Notes: generated by a model not told the origin, from the sequence alone. A stretch of 64,000 bases of DNA from Verrucomicrobiia bacterium DG1235 (GCA_000155695.1 DS990592.1:4485392-4549391); one strand, 5' to 3'; shown: positions 1 to 8,683, counted from the stretch's first letter. Program-made: numbers and translations.

Positions 1-774
1 GTCCCTGTGCATGCGTTCGTGCGAGCCGTTGTCCTGCGGGCAGCCGGGGCGGGTGAACTCCACGCTGATTCCTTGCGAAATCCACCACACGCTCAGCCTG
101 GAAAGCCCGCCCAGGCCTACCGAGGCGAAGGGCGTCCCGTTGTCCACGCGTATGATCTCCGGCAGGCCCTGCCGCCTCATGAGCCGCCTGAACTCGTAGT
201 GGGCGCGCGAATACTGCTGGTTGGGCATCGCCCTGCATCCGAGGACGTAGTGGGTGTTCAGGTCGCATACAGTGAGAGGGTCGCATCGCTGTCCGTTGCC
301 CAGCAGGAACCATCCCTTGAAGTCCACCGTCCAGACTTCGTTGGGATGCGTGGGGACGGTCAGCTCGCCGCGTTCGACGCAGTTCGCTCCCGGTCCTCTC
401 CTTCTCGTCTTGGTCAGCCCGGAGCGCTTGAGAATCGAGCCAATGGTGCTGGTCGCCGGAGGCGACTCGATGCCGTGCTTGGTCTGCAGGATCACTCTAA
501 GCTTCTTTGGTCCCCAAGTCCTGTGCAGGCGTCTTTCATTGATGATGAGCCTCTCCACCTCGGCGTCGGTCGCGTTGGCGCTGACGAGCGGCCTGCGGCT
601 CCTCTCCGCCAGCCCCGCCGATCCGAGTTCAGCGAAACGCGCCATGTACTTGTGCCCGGTTTTGCGGCTGATCCCGAACTCGATGCACAGGTCGGATATG
701 TGGAACTTGCCGCTACGGGCAAGGTGGACGAATCTGAGTTTTTGATCCATAGGAGACTGCTTTATCCAGGGCAT
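1..774 (-). CDS. IS481-family transposase, intact part, truncated by window edge
   Basis: DDE-type transposase that would cut and join the IS ends. From an ATG at 774 the frame stays open to base 1 (258 codons visible). An N-terminal helix-turn-helix covers about residues 15-60 (FGISRKTGHKYMARF). The integrase core follows. The three acidic residues lie in VWTVDFKGWF, IIRVDNGTPF and DNGSHERMH, so the catalytic triad is present. A second possible start is the ATG at 750 (MDQKLRFVHL). Copy 2 next to it is broken at the corresponding places. The IS481 assignment comes from motif recognition; the C-terminal tail is not visible here. Confidence 0.85.
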   Translation of the reverse strand, partial: MPWIKQSPMDQKLRFVHLARSGKFHISDLCIEFGISRKTGHKYMARFAELGSAGLAERSRRPLVSANATDAEVERLIINERRLHRTWGPKKLRVILQTKHGIESPPATSTIGSILKRSGLTKTRRRGPGANCVERGELTVPTHPNEVWTVDFKGWFLLGNGQRCDPLTVCDLNTHYVLGCRAMPNQQYSRAHYEFRRLMRRQGLPEIIRVDNGTPFASVGLGGLSRLSVWWISQGISVEFTRPGCPQDNGSHERMHRD

Positions 775-839
775 AGCCCTGAATATAAGTGTTACCTATG
801 TCCCCGGTCTAACTGTTACCGATGTCTCCGGTCCGTACC
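1..839 (-). mobile_element. IS481-like element, copy 1 (cut by window edge)
   Basis: Left member of a tandem pair. It matches positions 1197-2035 almost base for base, with a constant offset of 1196 outside the damaged part of copy 2. Homology of the 5' end (upstream of the transposase) stops exactly after GGTCCGTACC at 830-839 and again at 2026-2035. The end carries two related motifs, TGTTACCTATGTCCCCGG and TGTTACCGATGTCTCCGG, which may be terminal transposase-binding sites. The other end is outside the window. Confidence 0.8.
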
Positions 840-1970
840 CCCCTTTTGGCCCCGTCGCTCCCGTAGGCGAGATGGCCGAGACGAACGTTGGCGTAGTGGG
901 CTTCGACGTGGCCTTTTGCCGGTTTTAAGCAATCCGATGGACTGACCGATAAAGGCTTCTCCGACTCTCCAGTTTCTTCTCTCGTAGTAGATATGTTCGC
1001 TGTCGCCGACTCTGGCCACGTCATGGCCTTTGGGATAGCGCACGATGTCGCATTGGTTGAGCCGTCGCTCGGAGCGGCGGTACAAATCCGAGGGCACCTT
1101 CATGCCGAGGGCTCGTGGGGGCGGTCGTTGTTGAACTCGTCGTTCATCTCTGACTGCGCTTCTGGGCTCTGGCGTTCGCGGAGGCGGCTTGGTCGCTCGC
1201 TTCAGTCCTGTGCATGCGTCGTGCGAGCGTGTCTGCGGCAGCGGGCGGGTGAACTCCACGCTGATTCCTTGCGAAATCCACCACACGCTCAGCCTGGAAA
1301 GCCCGCCCCAGGCCTACCGAGGCGAAGGGCGTCCCGTTGTCCACGCGTATGATCTCCGGCAGGCCTGCCGCCTCATGAGCCGCCTGAACTCGTAGTGGGC
1401 GCGCGAATACTGCTGGTTGGGCATCGCCCTGCATCCGAGGACGTAGTGGGTGTTCAGGTCGCATACAGTGAGAGGGTCGCATCGCTGTCCGTTGCCCAGC
1501 AGGAACCATCCCTTGAAGTCCACCGTCCAGACTTCGTTGGGATGCGTGGGGACGGTCAGCTCGCCGCGTTCGACGCAGTTCGCTCCCTGTCCTCTACTTC
1601 TCGTCTTGGTCAGCCCGGAGCGCTTGAGAATCGAGCCAATGGTGCTGGTCGCCGGAGGCGACTCGATGCCGTGCTTGGTCTGCAGGATCACTCTAAGCTT
1701 CTTTGGTCCCCAAGTCCTGTGCAGGCGTCTTTCATTGATGATGAGCCTCTCCACCTCGGCGTCGGTCGCGTTGGCGCTGACGAGCGGCCTGCGGCTCCTC
1801 TCCGCCAGCCCCGCCGATCCGAGTTCAGCGAAACGCGCCATGTACTTGTGCCCGGTTTTGCGGCTGATCCCGAACTCGATGCACAGGTCGGATATGTGGA
1901 ACTTGCCGCTACGGGCAAGGTGGACGAATCTGAGTTTTTGATCCATAGGAGACTGCTTTATCCAGGGCAT
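809..1970 (-). pseudogene. IS481-family transposase, frameshifted
   Basis: The same protein as in copy 1 is read from an ATG at 1970 to about 1370 (HTH and first catalytic Asp), then shifts frame. Part two (IIRVDNGTPFASVGLG) is in a second frame to about 1308, WWISQGISVEFTRP is in a third, and the C-terminal tail (ALGMKVPSDLYRRSERRL, then KGHVEAHYANVRLGHL) needs further shifts. Compared with copy 1, at least six single bases are missing from short homopolymers between about 1215 and 1250. One C is lost near 1365 and one C gained near 1308. The product cannot be full length as written. Decay and sequencing error are both possible. Confidence 0.8.
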
Positions 1971-2035
1971 AGCCCTGAATATAAGTGTTACCTATGTCCC
2001 CGGTCTAACTGTTACCGATGTCTCCGGTCCGTACC
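840..2035 (-). mobile_element. IS481-like element, copy 2, degraded
   Basis: Right member of the tandem pair. It lies directly against copy 1 in the same orientation: the 1196-base offset equals the distance between the two identical 5' ends. Sequence upstream of and inside the first two thirds of the transposase is nearly identical to copy 1, with a few substitutions such as near 1588-1597. The 3' third has many one-base indels. Ten bases GGTCCGTACC recur at 2090-2099, 55 bases beyond the right end, and may be a remnant of an end or of a target site. Confidence 0.7.
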
Positions 2036-2114
2036 GAATATAGATCAACCCCTCTTTGTGCCCTCGCGGCACCCCGGGGCTTCTTGATTGGTCCGTACCT
2101 ACCTGCCCACCTTT

Positions 2115-3197
2115 TCATATATTGACGGACGTTATCAGATTTAAATGCGAAAGAAACTCAGTAGAATCGGCGAAGTAGTTTGGATATGCTTCCTTAATAC
2201 CACCGATTGCGTTTGAAGATACAAGTGCCACTACTAGTTCAGTAGTAAGTGCTGCTTCTTTCTCTGCTTCAATATATCTTTGCTCGGCTTCTCCACTACT
2301 ATCTTTGTCAAAAAAAACGGATTTTACTAGTTTCTTTCCAGTATCCACCTTCAATAATGCATAGCCTAGATTTGGAGAGTCGTTTAGGCGTTTTTCTATG
2401 ATTTCTACTGAGTTTGCGAACGCGTTGAGCTTTCGTTCAACTTTTAATTTTTTCGCTAGGACTTGGGTCGCTATGTGTGATTTGTGGGAAGATTTTGATT
2501 TTCGTAATGCTGTAATGTATTTTACCCTCTTTTCGCGTGGAGTTGAGTGTTCGAAAAGGTGAATACTGTCCATCAGTGAGAATTGATGGCTTATTTGGAT
2601 GAAAAAATCGCTCCAATCTGGGGACCCTTGATTCGATTTTAAAGCTTGTCCGGTGAATAGGTCTACTATTTCGAGTGCTGTGGCCCAGTAGTGCTGAATT
2701 CTGGTTCTTAGCTGAAGCTCTATATTGCGATATTCTCCATTCGAAGTGGGGAACCTCCCGACAAGGTGGTAGCTTCTATAGCCATCCTTTTTAGGGTTTT
2801 TAATGTAGTCTTTTGTTCTGTAGTTTCCTGCTTCCGTTTTGAAATAGGGTAGCTTCTTAAGGTCCCTTACGCTTTGTTTTAGCTTCTTGTCGCTTTCTAT
2901 GACAGCTCTGCAACCACCTATGTCTTGCATATTTCGCAAGCTCATTTGAGGGAATCTGTTTAATTTTTTATATATAGAAACGTATCTTTTAAGCCTCTTG
3001 GCAAAAAAAGCGTTTTTGTCTCTCTTGAATACTGTTGCCCTTAGGGATGCTAGCGCTGAATTTAATGGTTCTTCATGGCAAAATCTCCAGAACGATAATA
3101 CATCCATGACTTTGTTGAACTCCTCCTTGCTTAGCGTATCGAAGCTTTGAAGGTCGTTGCCCGCTTTGTGGATTTGTTTGCCTGAGAAGCTTTTCAT
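2115..3197 (-). CDS. RelA/SpoT synthetase-domain protein
   Basis: 360-residue protein with a (p)ppGpp-synthetase-type nucleotidyltransferase domain at about residues 60-185. The family motifs are readable: QDIGGCRAVI (Asp92), DYIKNPKKDGYRSYHL (Tyr140, the base-stacking position) and IELQLRTRIQHYW (Glu160, catalytic position). There is no HD hydrolase domain and no TGS/ACT tail, so it resembles small alarmone synthetases or their toxin relatives rather than a long Rel protein. The C-terminal 150 residues are helical and unrecognised. It lies 152 bases downstream of the restriction gene on the same strand, in an AT-richer stretch next to insertion sequences. An alarmone or toxin role is inference; the domain call is firm. 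Confidence 0.8.
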   Translation of the reverse strand: MKSFSGKQIHKAGNDLQSFDTLSKEEFNKVMDVLSFWRFCHEEPLNSALASLRATVFKRDKNAFFAKRLKRYVSIYKKLNRFPQMSLRNMQDIGGCRAVIESDKKLKQSVRDLKKLPYFKTEAGNYRTKDYIKNPKKDGYRSYHLVGRFPTSNGEYRNIELQLRTRIQHYWATALEIVDLFTGQALKSNQGSPDWSDFFIQISHQFSLMDSIHLFEHSTPREKRVKYITALRKSKSSHKSHIATQVLAKKLKVERKLNAFANSVEIIEKRLNDSPNLGYALLKVDTGKKLVKSVFFDKDSSGEAEQRYIEAEKEAALTTELVVALVSSNAIGGIKEAYPNYFADSTEFLSHLNLITSVNI

Positions 3198-3349
3198 GTT
3201 TGAGGAAAGAGGGTCTCATTCGGGAGTTGAAGTGGAGATGCTCTTCTAAACTACAAAATGCATCGAGTGTATCGTGTTGAAAGTTTTGTAGGGTTTGAGT
3301 AGCAATAGGTTATGAAAGCATGTAGCTTTTGGCAGCAAACTCCCTGTGA

Positions 3350-4129
3350 TTAGTCAAAAAATATAGTCGGATTTATTTTAAATTGGAGCATCTTAGCTGT
3401 ATCAGCACCTTTGTCTCCGCCTTTTCTTTGAATCGTGACGTTGCCAATTTTCATTCCGCCTTGAGATGTTGAGGAAATGTCACCGTCGAGTATTGAAAGC
3501 ACTTTATTAATATTCACGAGCGCCCAGCGGCTTCCCGCTTTTTGTATTACTAAAAGCCATTCCACGCTGAATGGGCCACGACCTTTGATTATATCCGCCA
3601 AGATGAGCATGCGGTTTTGCTCGAGAAACCTCAGAACTGCATTTTGTTCCTCTTCTGTGAACTCGTGCAGATACATCCGGTTGGGTTTAGAGGTTCCGGA
3701 TTTGTAAGGTGGTTTTTCGCCGGTGAAGTATTCAAGAAGGAGCGAAATGTTATCAGGTATGCTCCAAAGCTCTTTGTACGTTGCGACTCTTCTTTTGTCT
3801 ATTTGGTTCGAGCCTTTCTTGTTTGTTACGAGCTTTACCTGAAGGTTTTGGAGGTCAGTTTGTTCATGCGCTCCTGTAGATATTGTCACCTGTACTTGGA
3901 CGTCGGTCTTGTAGCTGCCTGTAATGGGGGTCGCTTCTAGTTTCGTGATACGTTTGAGTTCGTAGCCCATTCCGAGAAGCCAGGCTCTAGCTGTTTCATC
4001 ATTTGTCCAATTATTGAAATGCTCGACTATTTCTCGTTCGTTTTGAAAGCCATCTCTGGCTGTGCGAGATCCTATTGATTGCGTTATGGCTGCCCCAGAT
4101 CCTATGACGTTTGTAGTGTTGATTGTCAC
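3350..4129 (-). CDS. type II restriction endonuclease (PD-(D/E)XK, Gln variant)
   Basis: 259 residues, directly following a DNA cytosine methyltransferase. It starts at a GTG (4127-4129) that abuts the TAA stop of the methyltransferase (4130-4132), so translation is probably coupled. The probable active site is T75-D76, about 20 residues, then Q97-V98-K99. This is the TD-x(n)-QxK arrangement known from HinP1I-type PD-(D/E)XK enzymes, where Gln replaces Glu. A basic stretch (NKKGSNQIDKRRV, about 102-114) follows. The C-terminal segment TAKMLQFKINP is also typical of restriction enzymes. The recognition site cannot be read from the sequence. The enzyme would cut unmethylated DNA at the partner's target. 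Confidence 0.75.
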   Translation of the reverse strand: MTINTTNVIGSGAAITQSIGSRTARDGFQNEREIVEHFNNWTNDETARAWLLGMGYELKRITKLEATPITGSYKTDVQVQVTISTGAHEQTDLQNLQVKLVTNKKGSNQIDKRRVATYKELWSIPDNISLLLEYFTGEKPPYKSGTSKPNRMYLHEFTEEEQNAVLRFLEQNRMLILADIIKGRGPFSVEWLLVIQKAGSRWALVNINKVLSILDGDISSTSQGGMKIGNVTIQRKGGDKGADTAKMLQFKINPTIFFD

Positions 4130-5146
4130 TTAAGCGCAGGCTGCTGGGTTAATTGCTTGTTGGAATAGGCTTTCAAGGAGCTTATACACTACATCGACTG
4201 TGAATGCATTGCCTGCTTGATGGAGTAAGTCGGAATCGGATACATTTTTGATGCGTTTTTGGAAAGATGTATCAAAGCCCTGTAGTGCGAGGCCTTCCAG
4301 TCCGGAGAGTTTCCTTAGGTGACCGTTTCTTGCGTATAGGAGGCCGTGGCGTCCGGAGCGAAGTGTGGGAGAAATTGTTTTGAAGATGCGAAGGTCTGAT
4401 TGACGGGTGTCTATCATTGTGAAGTCCGGTAGGGCTTTTAGATCTTCGACTGATACTCCAGATTCTTTGTTGTATTTGTTGTTTAGGTACTTTTCTAGAT
4501 AGGCGTAACCCGCGTCGGAAAGTGCGTAACTTGGATCCTTTGATTTCAGGTAACTGCCGAGGCCTTTGACGCGTTTGGCTTTTTCGGGAAAGGTGAAGTC
4601 AAAATTGGAATTGACCAAGTCTTTGCGAACGCCGACGAAGTAAACGCGCTCTCGCATTTGGGGGACTCCGAAATCTACTGAGGAAACTAGTTTCCATGCG
4701 ACGTTGTAGCCTGCTGATTCTAGTTCGATGAGAATTTGGCGGAGAGTCTCTCCTTTGTTGTGGCTCATTAAGCCCTTAACATTTTCAAGGACGAAGTAGT
4801 TTGGTTTTTTGGCTGCCAGAATATCGCTAAGGGCGAAGATTATTTGACCACGTGGATCGCTAAAACCTTCGCGTCTTCCGACGATGGAAAAAGTTTGGCA
4901 AGGAAAACCTCCCAGCATGACGTCGAAGTCGGGAGCATCATTTGGGTTAATTTTAGTCAGATCTCCAAGATCGAGTTGAGGCTCCCAAAGCGTATCAAGT
5001 TCATGGAGCATTCTGTAGGTACGCTTGGCCTTGGGATTGATTTCGGAATAGCCGACGCATTCGCCACCGAGTTTTACAGCTGCGGCGTGTCCTGCTCCGA
5101 TACCTGCGCAGAAGTCCAGAAAGCGAAAAGAAGGAGATGGGTTCAT
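4130..5146 (-). CDS. DNA (cytosine-5-)-methyltransferase
   Basis: 338-residue C5 methyltransferase transferring a methyl group from S-adenosylmethionine to cytosine. Motif I is FLDFCAGIGAGHAA (9-22). The catalytic Cys83 is in GGFPCQTFS (motif IV), ENV is at 121-123 (motif VI), QMRERVYFVG is motif VIII, and LHQAGNAFTVDVV is the C-terminal motif X. The target-recognition region lies between about 185 and 290. Length is normal for a solo type II enzyme. First gene of the restriction-modification pair, with the nuclease immediately downstream. The pair is more AT-rich than the flanking chromosome, which suggests transfer. Confidence 0.95.
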   Translation of the reverse strand: MNPSPSFRFLDFCAGIGAGHAAAVKLGGECVGYSEINPKAKRTYRMLHELDTLWEPQLDLGDLTKINPNDAPDFDVMLGGFPCQTFSIVGRREGFSDPRGQIIFALSDILAAKKPNYFVLENVKGLMSHNKGETLRQILIELESAGYNVAWKLVSSVDFGVPQMRERVYFVGVRKDLVNSNFDFTFPEKAKRVKGLGSYLKSKDPSYALSDAGYAYLEKYLNNKYNKESGVSVEDLKALPDFTMIDTRQSDLRIFKTISPTLRSGRHGLLYARNGHLRKLSGLEGLALQGFDTSFQKRIKNVSDSDLLHQAGNAFTVDVVYKLLESLFQQAINPAACA

Positions 5147-5208
5147 TGTCTATGAGTATAGAATCGTTAGTGGGACAATTGCTGTCCGAGGGATAATTTA
5201 TGAAATAA

Positions 5209-5242
5209 AAGACCCTGCATTTTTTAGATCATGCAGGGTCTT
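5209..5242 (-). terminator. Rho-independent terminator after nrdA
   Basis: A perfect 12-base stem, AAGACCCTGCAT (5209-5220) with ATGCAGGGTCTT (5231-5242), has a 10-base loop. Read on the - strand it is followed by TTTTATTTCAT. It lies about 45 bases past the nrdA stop and before the methyltransferase promoter region, so it separates the two - strand units. Confidence 0.85.
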
Positions 5243-5287
5243 GGAAAAATAGCATTAATTTTGGCCGCTGGGATAGTGGCCGCTACC

Positions 5288-8200
5288 TTACTGACAGGAC
5301 TCGCAGACTTCGGGTTCTGGGGGGGCGGCTTTGCCGCCTACGATGCCTCTTAGCTCTTTTTTGGCGCCTACGGTGGCTTTTTCGATGTTGGAGGCGCCGA
5401 GGGTGCGGAGGTAGTAGGTGGTCTTGAGGCCGTGCTTCCAGGCGGCTCGGTACATGTGACTGAGGGTCTTCATGTCGGGGCTGGCGAGGAAGAGATTCAC
5501 GCTCTGGCTTTGATCAATCCACTTTTGGCGGCGGGCGGCGGCTAATACTAACCAGCTGTAGTCCACGCTGAAGGCGGTCTTGTACTTTGCTTTGAGGTCG
5601 GCGGGGATGGAGTCGATCTCTTCGAGCTCTCCGTCGAAGTACTTGAGGTTGTCGCGCATCTCGGCGTTCCAGAGGCCGCGGGCTTTGAGGTCGCGGACGA
5701 GGTGTTGGTTGAGGATGATGAACTCGCCGGAGAGGTTGCTCTTGACGAAGAGGTTCTTGTAGCCGGGCTCGATGCAGGGGCTGGTGCCGGTGATGTTGGA
5801 GATGGTGGCGGTGGGGGCGATGGCCATGACGTTGGAGTTGCGCATGCCGTGCTTGGTGACTTTTTCGCGGATGGGGGTCCAGTCGAGCTTGCCGCCGCGG
5901 GGGACGTCTACTTCTACGCCGCGTTCTTTTTCGAGGAGGTCGACGGTGTCTTGAGGGAGGAGGCCGCGGTCCCACTTGGAGCCTTTATAGGATTTGTAGG
6001 TGCCGCGTTCGGCGGCGAGGTCTGAGGAGGCTTCGATGGCGTAGTAGGCCACGGCTTCCATGATCTCGTCGTTGAATTCGACGGCTTCTTGGGAGGCGAA
6101 GGGGGTGTCGCGGAGGTAGAGGCAGTTTTGCAGGCCCATGATGCCGAGGCCGATGGGGCGGTGGCGGGAGTTGGCGAGCTTGGCTGCTTCGGTTGGGTAG
6201 AAGTTGATGTCGATGACGTTGTCGAGGGCGCGGATGGCGGTCTGGACGGTCTCGCGGAGCTTGTCGTGGTCGATGTTGCCGTCTTTGTCGAGGTGCTGGT
6301 CGAGGACGATGGACCCGAGGTTGCAGACGGCGGTTTCTTCTTTGGAGGTGTTGAGGGTGATCTCGGTGCAGAGGTTTGAGGAGTGCACGACGCCGCAGTG
6401 GTCTTGCGGGGAGCGGACGTTGCAGGGGTCCTTGAAGGTGATCCATGGGTGGCCGGTTTCGAAGATCATGGAGAGCATGCGTTTCCAGACTTCGATGGCG
6501 GGGACTTCTTTTGACCAGATCTCGCCTTTGGCTGCTTTGGCTTCGTACTCGGTGTATTTCTTTTCGAAGTCGGCGCCGTAGGAGTCGTGGAGGTCGGGCA
6601 CTTCGGAGGTGCGGAAGAAGGACCACATTTGGCGGGCTTCCATGCGCTTCATGAAGAGGTCGGGCACCCAGTTGGCGGTGTTCATGTCGTGGCAGCGGCG
6701 TCGGTCGTCGCCGGTGTTCTTACGAAGTTCGAGGAAGTCGTAGAGGTCGTTGTGCCAGGTTTCGAGATAGGCGCAGCCGGAGCCGCGGCGCTTGCCGCCT
6801 TGGTTGACCGCGATGAGGAGGTCGTTGTGGAGCTTGAGGAAGGGGACGATGCCTTGGGATTCGCCGTTGGTGCCTTTGATGTAGGAGCCGGTGCCGCGGA
6901 CGGATGTCCATGAGCCGCCGAGTCCGCCTGCCCATTTGGAGAGGTATGCGTTGTCGGCGATGCCGCGTTGCATGATGCCTTCGATGGAGTCGTCTACGTA
7001 GTAGAGGTAGCAGGAGGAGAGCTGCGAGTGGCAGGTGCCTGCATTGAAGAGTGTGGGTGTGGAGGAGCAGAAGCGGCGGGACTTGTAGAGCTTGTAGAGG
7101 GTCTTGGCCTTGAGCTCGCGTTCTTCTTCGGCGTGGAAGAGGCCCATGGCGACGCGCATCCAGAAGAACTGTGGGGTCTCGATGCGGCGCTGCTGCTTCT
7201 GGGTCTTGTCGATGATGAGGTAGCGATCGTAGAGGGTCTGTATGCCGAGGTAGTCGAATTCGAGGTCGGCGGAGGGGTCGAGCTGCTTGGCGAGCTTGTT
7301 GATGTCGTACTCTTTGAGCTTGGGGTTGAGGCGTCCGATCATGATGCCGTGGCGGACGTACTCCTTAAATTTCTTTTGGTGGAAGGTTTTGATGGCGCCG
7401 ATGCCGTCGCGGACGATGTCCCAGCCGAGGGTCTCCTGGTACATGTAGGAGAGCTTGATGCGGGCGGCGAACTTGGCGAAGTCGGCGTCTTGCTCGATGA
7501 GGGTGCGAGCGTTGAGGGTGATGGTTTTCTCGAGGTCCGCTTCGGAGATCTCGTCGAAGATGGAGCGGCGGAGCTCGATCTCGATTTCGTCGTGGTTGAG
7601 GCAGAGGTCGAGGCCGATAGAAGCGAATTCGATGCGTTTTTTGAGGTCGATGCCGTCCCAGAAGTAGGTGGAGCCGTCTGTCTTTTTGACGACGACCATG
7701 GAGTCTTGCTCGGTGTCGGTGGCGAGCTGGAGGGCTTCTTGCTCGCGGTGGGCGCGGCGTTGCTCGCGGTAGAGGACGTAGTGGGCGGCGACTTTGAAGT
7801 GGCCTTGCTTCATGAGCTCTTCCTGGACGATGTCCTGGACTTCTTCGATTTCGACGAAGGCTTGGCCGGTGGCTTGGATGCGTTCTGTGACGATGGCGGC
7901 GACTTCGACGGCGGGGTCGGAGTTTTGCTCGAGGGAGAGGAAGGCGCGGCGGACGGCGATTTCGATCTTCTCTTGCTTCCAGGGCACTACTTTTCGGTCA
8001 CGTCGGATGAGGCGCACGTTTTTGAGTCCTATGGTTTTGTCGGCGACGAGTTTGCGCTGACGGTTGATGAGCATGGATTTGGCGACGTCGTAGGCGTTGT
8101 TGTCTACGAGGGTGTTTTCGATGAGGTCGTAAAGTTCGCTGAGACCGACGCGGGACTCGAGGGTTTCGGGGGACTTTGACTCGAGCTTGTCGACGACTTG

Positions 8201-8476
8201 GCGGGCGACGGTGCAGACCCACTGGCGGTTTTCGTCGGTAAAGACTTCGGTGTTGTTCTTGGAGAGGAGTACGTTGGCGAGGGCGTTGCCGATGGTGTCG
8301 ACGATTTCGGAGAGGTCGAAGGTGGCTTCGCCTTGGTGGGTGACGACGTTGATGGCGGCGCGTTGGGTGTCTTGGTCGGCGAGGCCGGAGCGCCAGTCGA
8401 AGCCGTGGGCTTTTTCGCGGGATGCGGTTACGAGGCGTTTGAGTGCGAGGTCTTCTTGGAGATTTGGATTGATCAT
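5288..8476 (-). CDS. nrdA: ribonucleoside-diphosphate reductase, alpha subunit (class I)
   Basis: Reduces ribonucleoside diphosphates to deoxy forms together with NrdB. At 1062 residues it is longer than E. coli NrdA because of three N-terminal ATP-cone regulatory domains (about 40-145, 150-245 and 255-345), as in Chlamydia. Catalytic features are visible: SQLSSCYLYY and TAVCNLGSI (the redox Cys pair), HSSNLCTEITL (Asn-Cys-Glu), and TGTSPCIEPGY. The C terminus ends CESCQ, the Cys pair that regenerates the active site. It lies 247 bases downstream of nrdB on the same strand and ends in a strong terminator. Multiple ATP cones imply dATP feedback control. Confidence 0.97.
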   Translation of the reverse strand: MINPNLQEDLALKRLVTASREKAHGFDWRSGLADQDTQRAAINVVTHQGEATFDLSEIVDTIGNALANVLLSKNNTEVFTDENRQWVCTVARQVVDKLESKSPETLESRVGLSELYDLIENTLVDNNAYDVAKSMLINRQRKLVADKTIGLKNVRLIRRDRKVVPWKQEKIEIAVRRAFLSLEQNSDPAVEVAAIVTERIQATGQAFVEIEEVQDIVQEELMKQGHFKVAAHYVLYREQRRAHREQEALQLATDTEQDSMVVVKKTDGSTYFWDGIDLKKRIEFASIGLDLCLNHDEIEIELRRSIFDEISEADLEKTITLNARTLIEQDADFAKFAARIKLSYMYQETLGWDIVRDGIGAIKTFHQKKFKEYVRHGIMIGRLNPKLKEYDINKLAKQLDPSADLEFDYLGIQTLYDRYLIIDKTQKQQRRIETPQFFWMRVAMGLFHAEEERELKAKTLYKLYKSRRFCSSTPTLFNAGTCHSQLSSCYLYYVDDSIEGIMQRGIADNAYLSKWAGGLGGSWTSVRGTGSYIKGTNGESQGIVPFLKLHNDLLIAVNQGGKRRGSGCAYLETWHNDLYDFLELRKNTGDDRRRCHDMNTANWVPDLFMKRMEARQMWSFFRTSEVPDLHDSYGADFEKKYTEYEAKAAKGEIWSKEVPAIEVWKRMLSMIFETGHPWITFKDPCNVRSPQDHCGVVHSSNLCTEITLNTSKEETAVCNLGSIVLDQHLDKDGNIDHDKLRETVQTAIRALDNVIDINFYPTEAAKLANSRHRPIGLGIMGLQNCLYLRDTPFASQEAVEFNDEIMEAVAYYAIEASSDLAAERGTYKSYKGSKWDRGLLPQDTVDLLEKERGVEVDVPRGGKLDWTPIREKVTKHGMRNSNVMAIAPTATISNITGTSPCIEPGYKNLFVKSNLSGEFIILNQHLVRDLKARGLWNAEMRDNLKYFDGELEEIDSIPADLKAKYKTAFSVDYSWLVLAAARRQKWIDQSQSVNLFLASPDMKTLSHMYRAAWKHGLKTTYYLRTLGASNIEKATVGAKKELRGIVGGKAAPPEPEVCESCQ

Positions 8477-8493
8477 GGTGGCGCTACGCTGAG

Positions 8494-8521
8494 TGGTGAG
8501 TGGTGAAGAGTGAGTAGTGAA
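8494..8521. repeat. heptamer tandem repeat, 4 units
   Basis: TGGTGAG TGGTGAA GAGTGAG TAGTGAA, in the nrdB-nrdA gap. Same 7-base family as at 16696-16814, 17592-17619 and 61261-61316. Confidence 0.8.
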
Positions 8522-8576
8522 TTTGGGGAACCGCGAATGGGTGGTTAGATTTGGTTGGGTGGGGTAGGGTTGGTTT

Positions 8577-8640
8577 CAACCGCGAATGGACGCGAATTTA
8601 CGCGAATGATTTTGGTTCTGAAAGAGCCCTGATGGGCTCT
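8577..8640. repeat. CGCGAAT-type intergenic repeat and hairpin
   Basis: Three CGCGAAT units spaced about 10 bases apart (8580-8607) are followed by a hairpin, AGAGCCC-TGAT-GGGCTCT (8623-8640). This is a noncoding spacer between nrdB and nrdA. The hairpin has only a short U run on the - strand, so it may be a weak attenuator or only a repeat element. Confidence 0.5.
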
Positions 8641-8655
8641 CGTGAATCGGAAGAA

Positions 8656-8683
8656 AGGATGAAGGGTGAGGGATGAAGCATGA
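8656..8683. repeat. heptamer tandem repeat, AGNNATGA type
   Basis: About four 7-base units (AGGATGA AGGGTGA GGGATGA AGCATGA) between nrdB and nrdA. They resemble the array at 10201-10256. Confidence 0.6.

Noticed and set aside
7-945. 312-codon + strand open frame through the IS copy
   Set aside because: Opposite strand of the transposase; no recognisable protein.
2036-2114. Attachment site of an integrated element
   Set aside because: No integrase and no tRNA gene is near; only a 10-base repeat of the IS end is seen.
6968-8179. Long + strand open frame opposite nrdA
   Set aside because: It is the mirror of a strongly conserved gene and encodes a low-complexity Val/Asp/Glu/Gly protein. An artefact of GC-rich codons.
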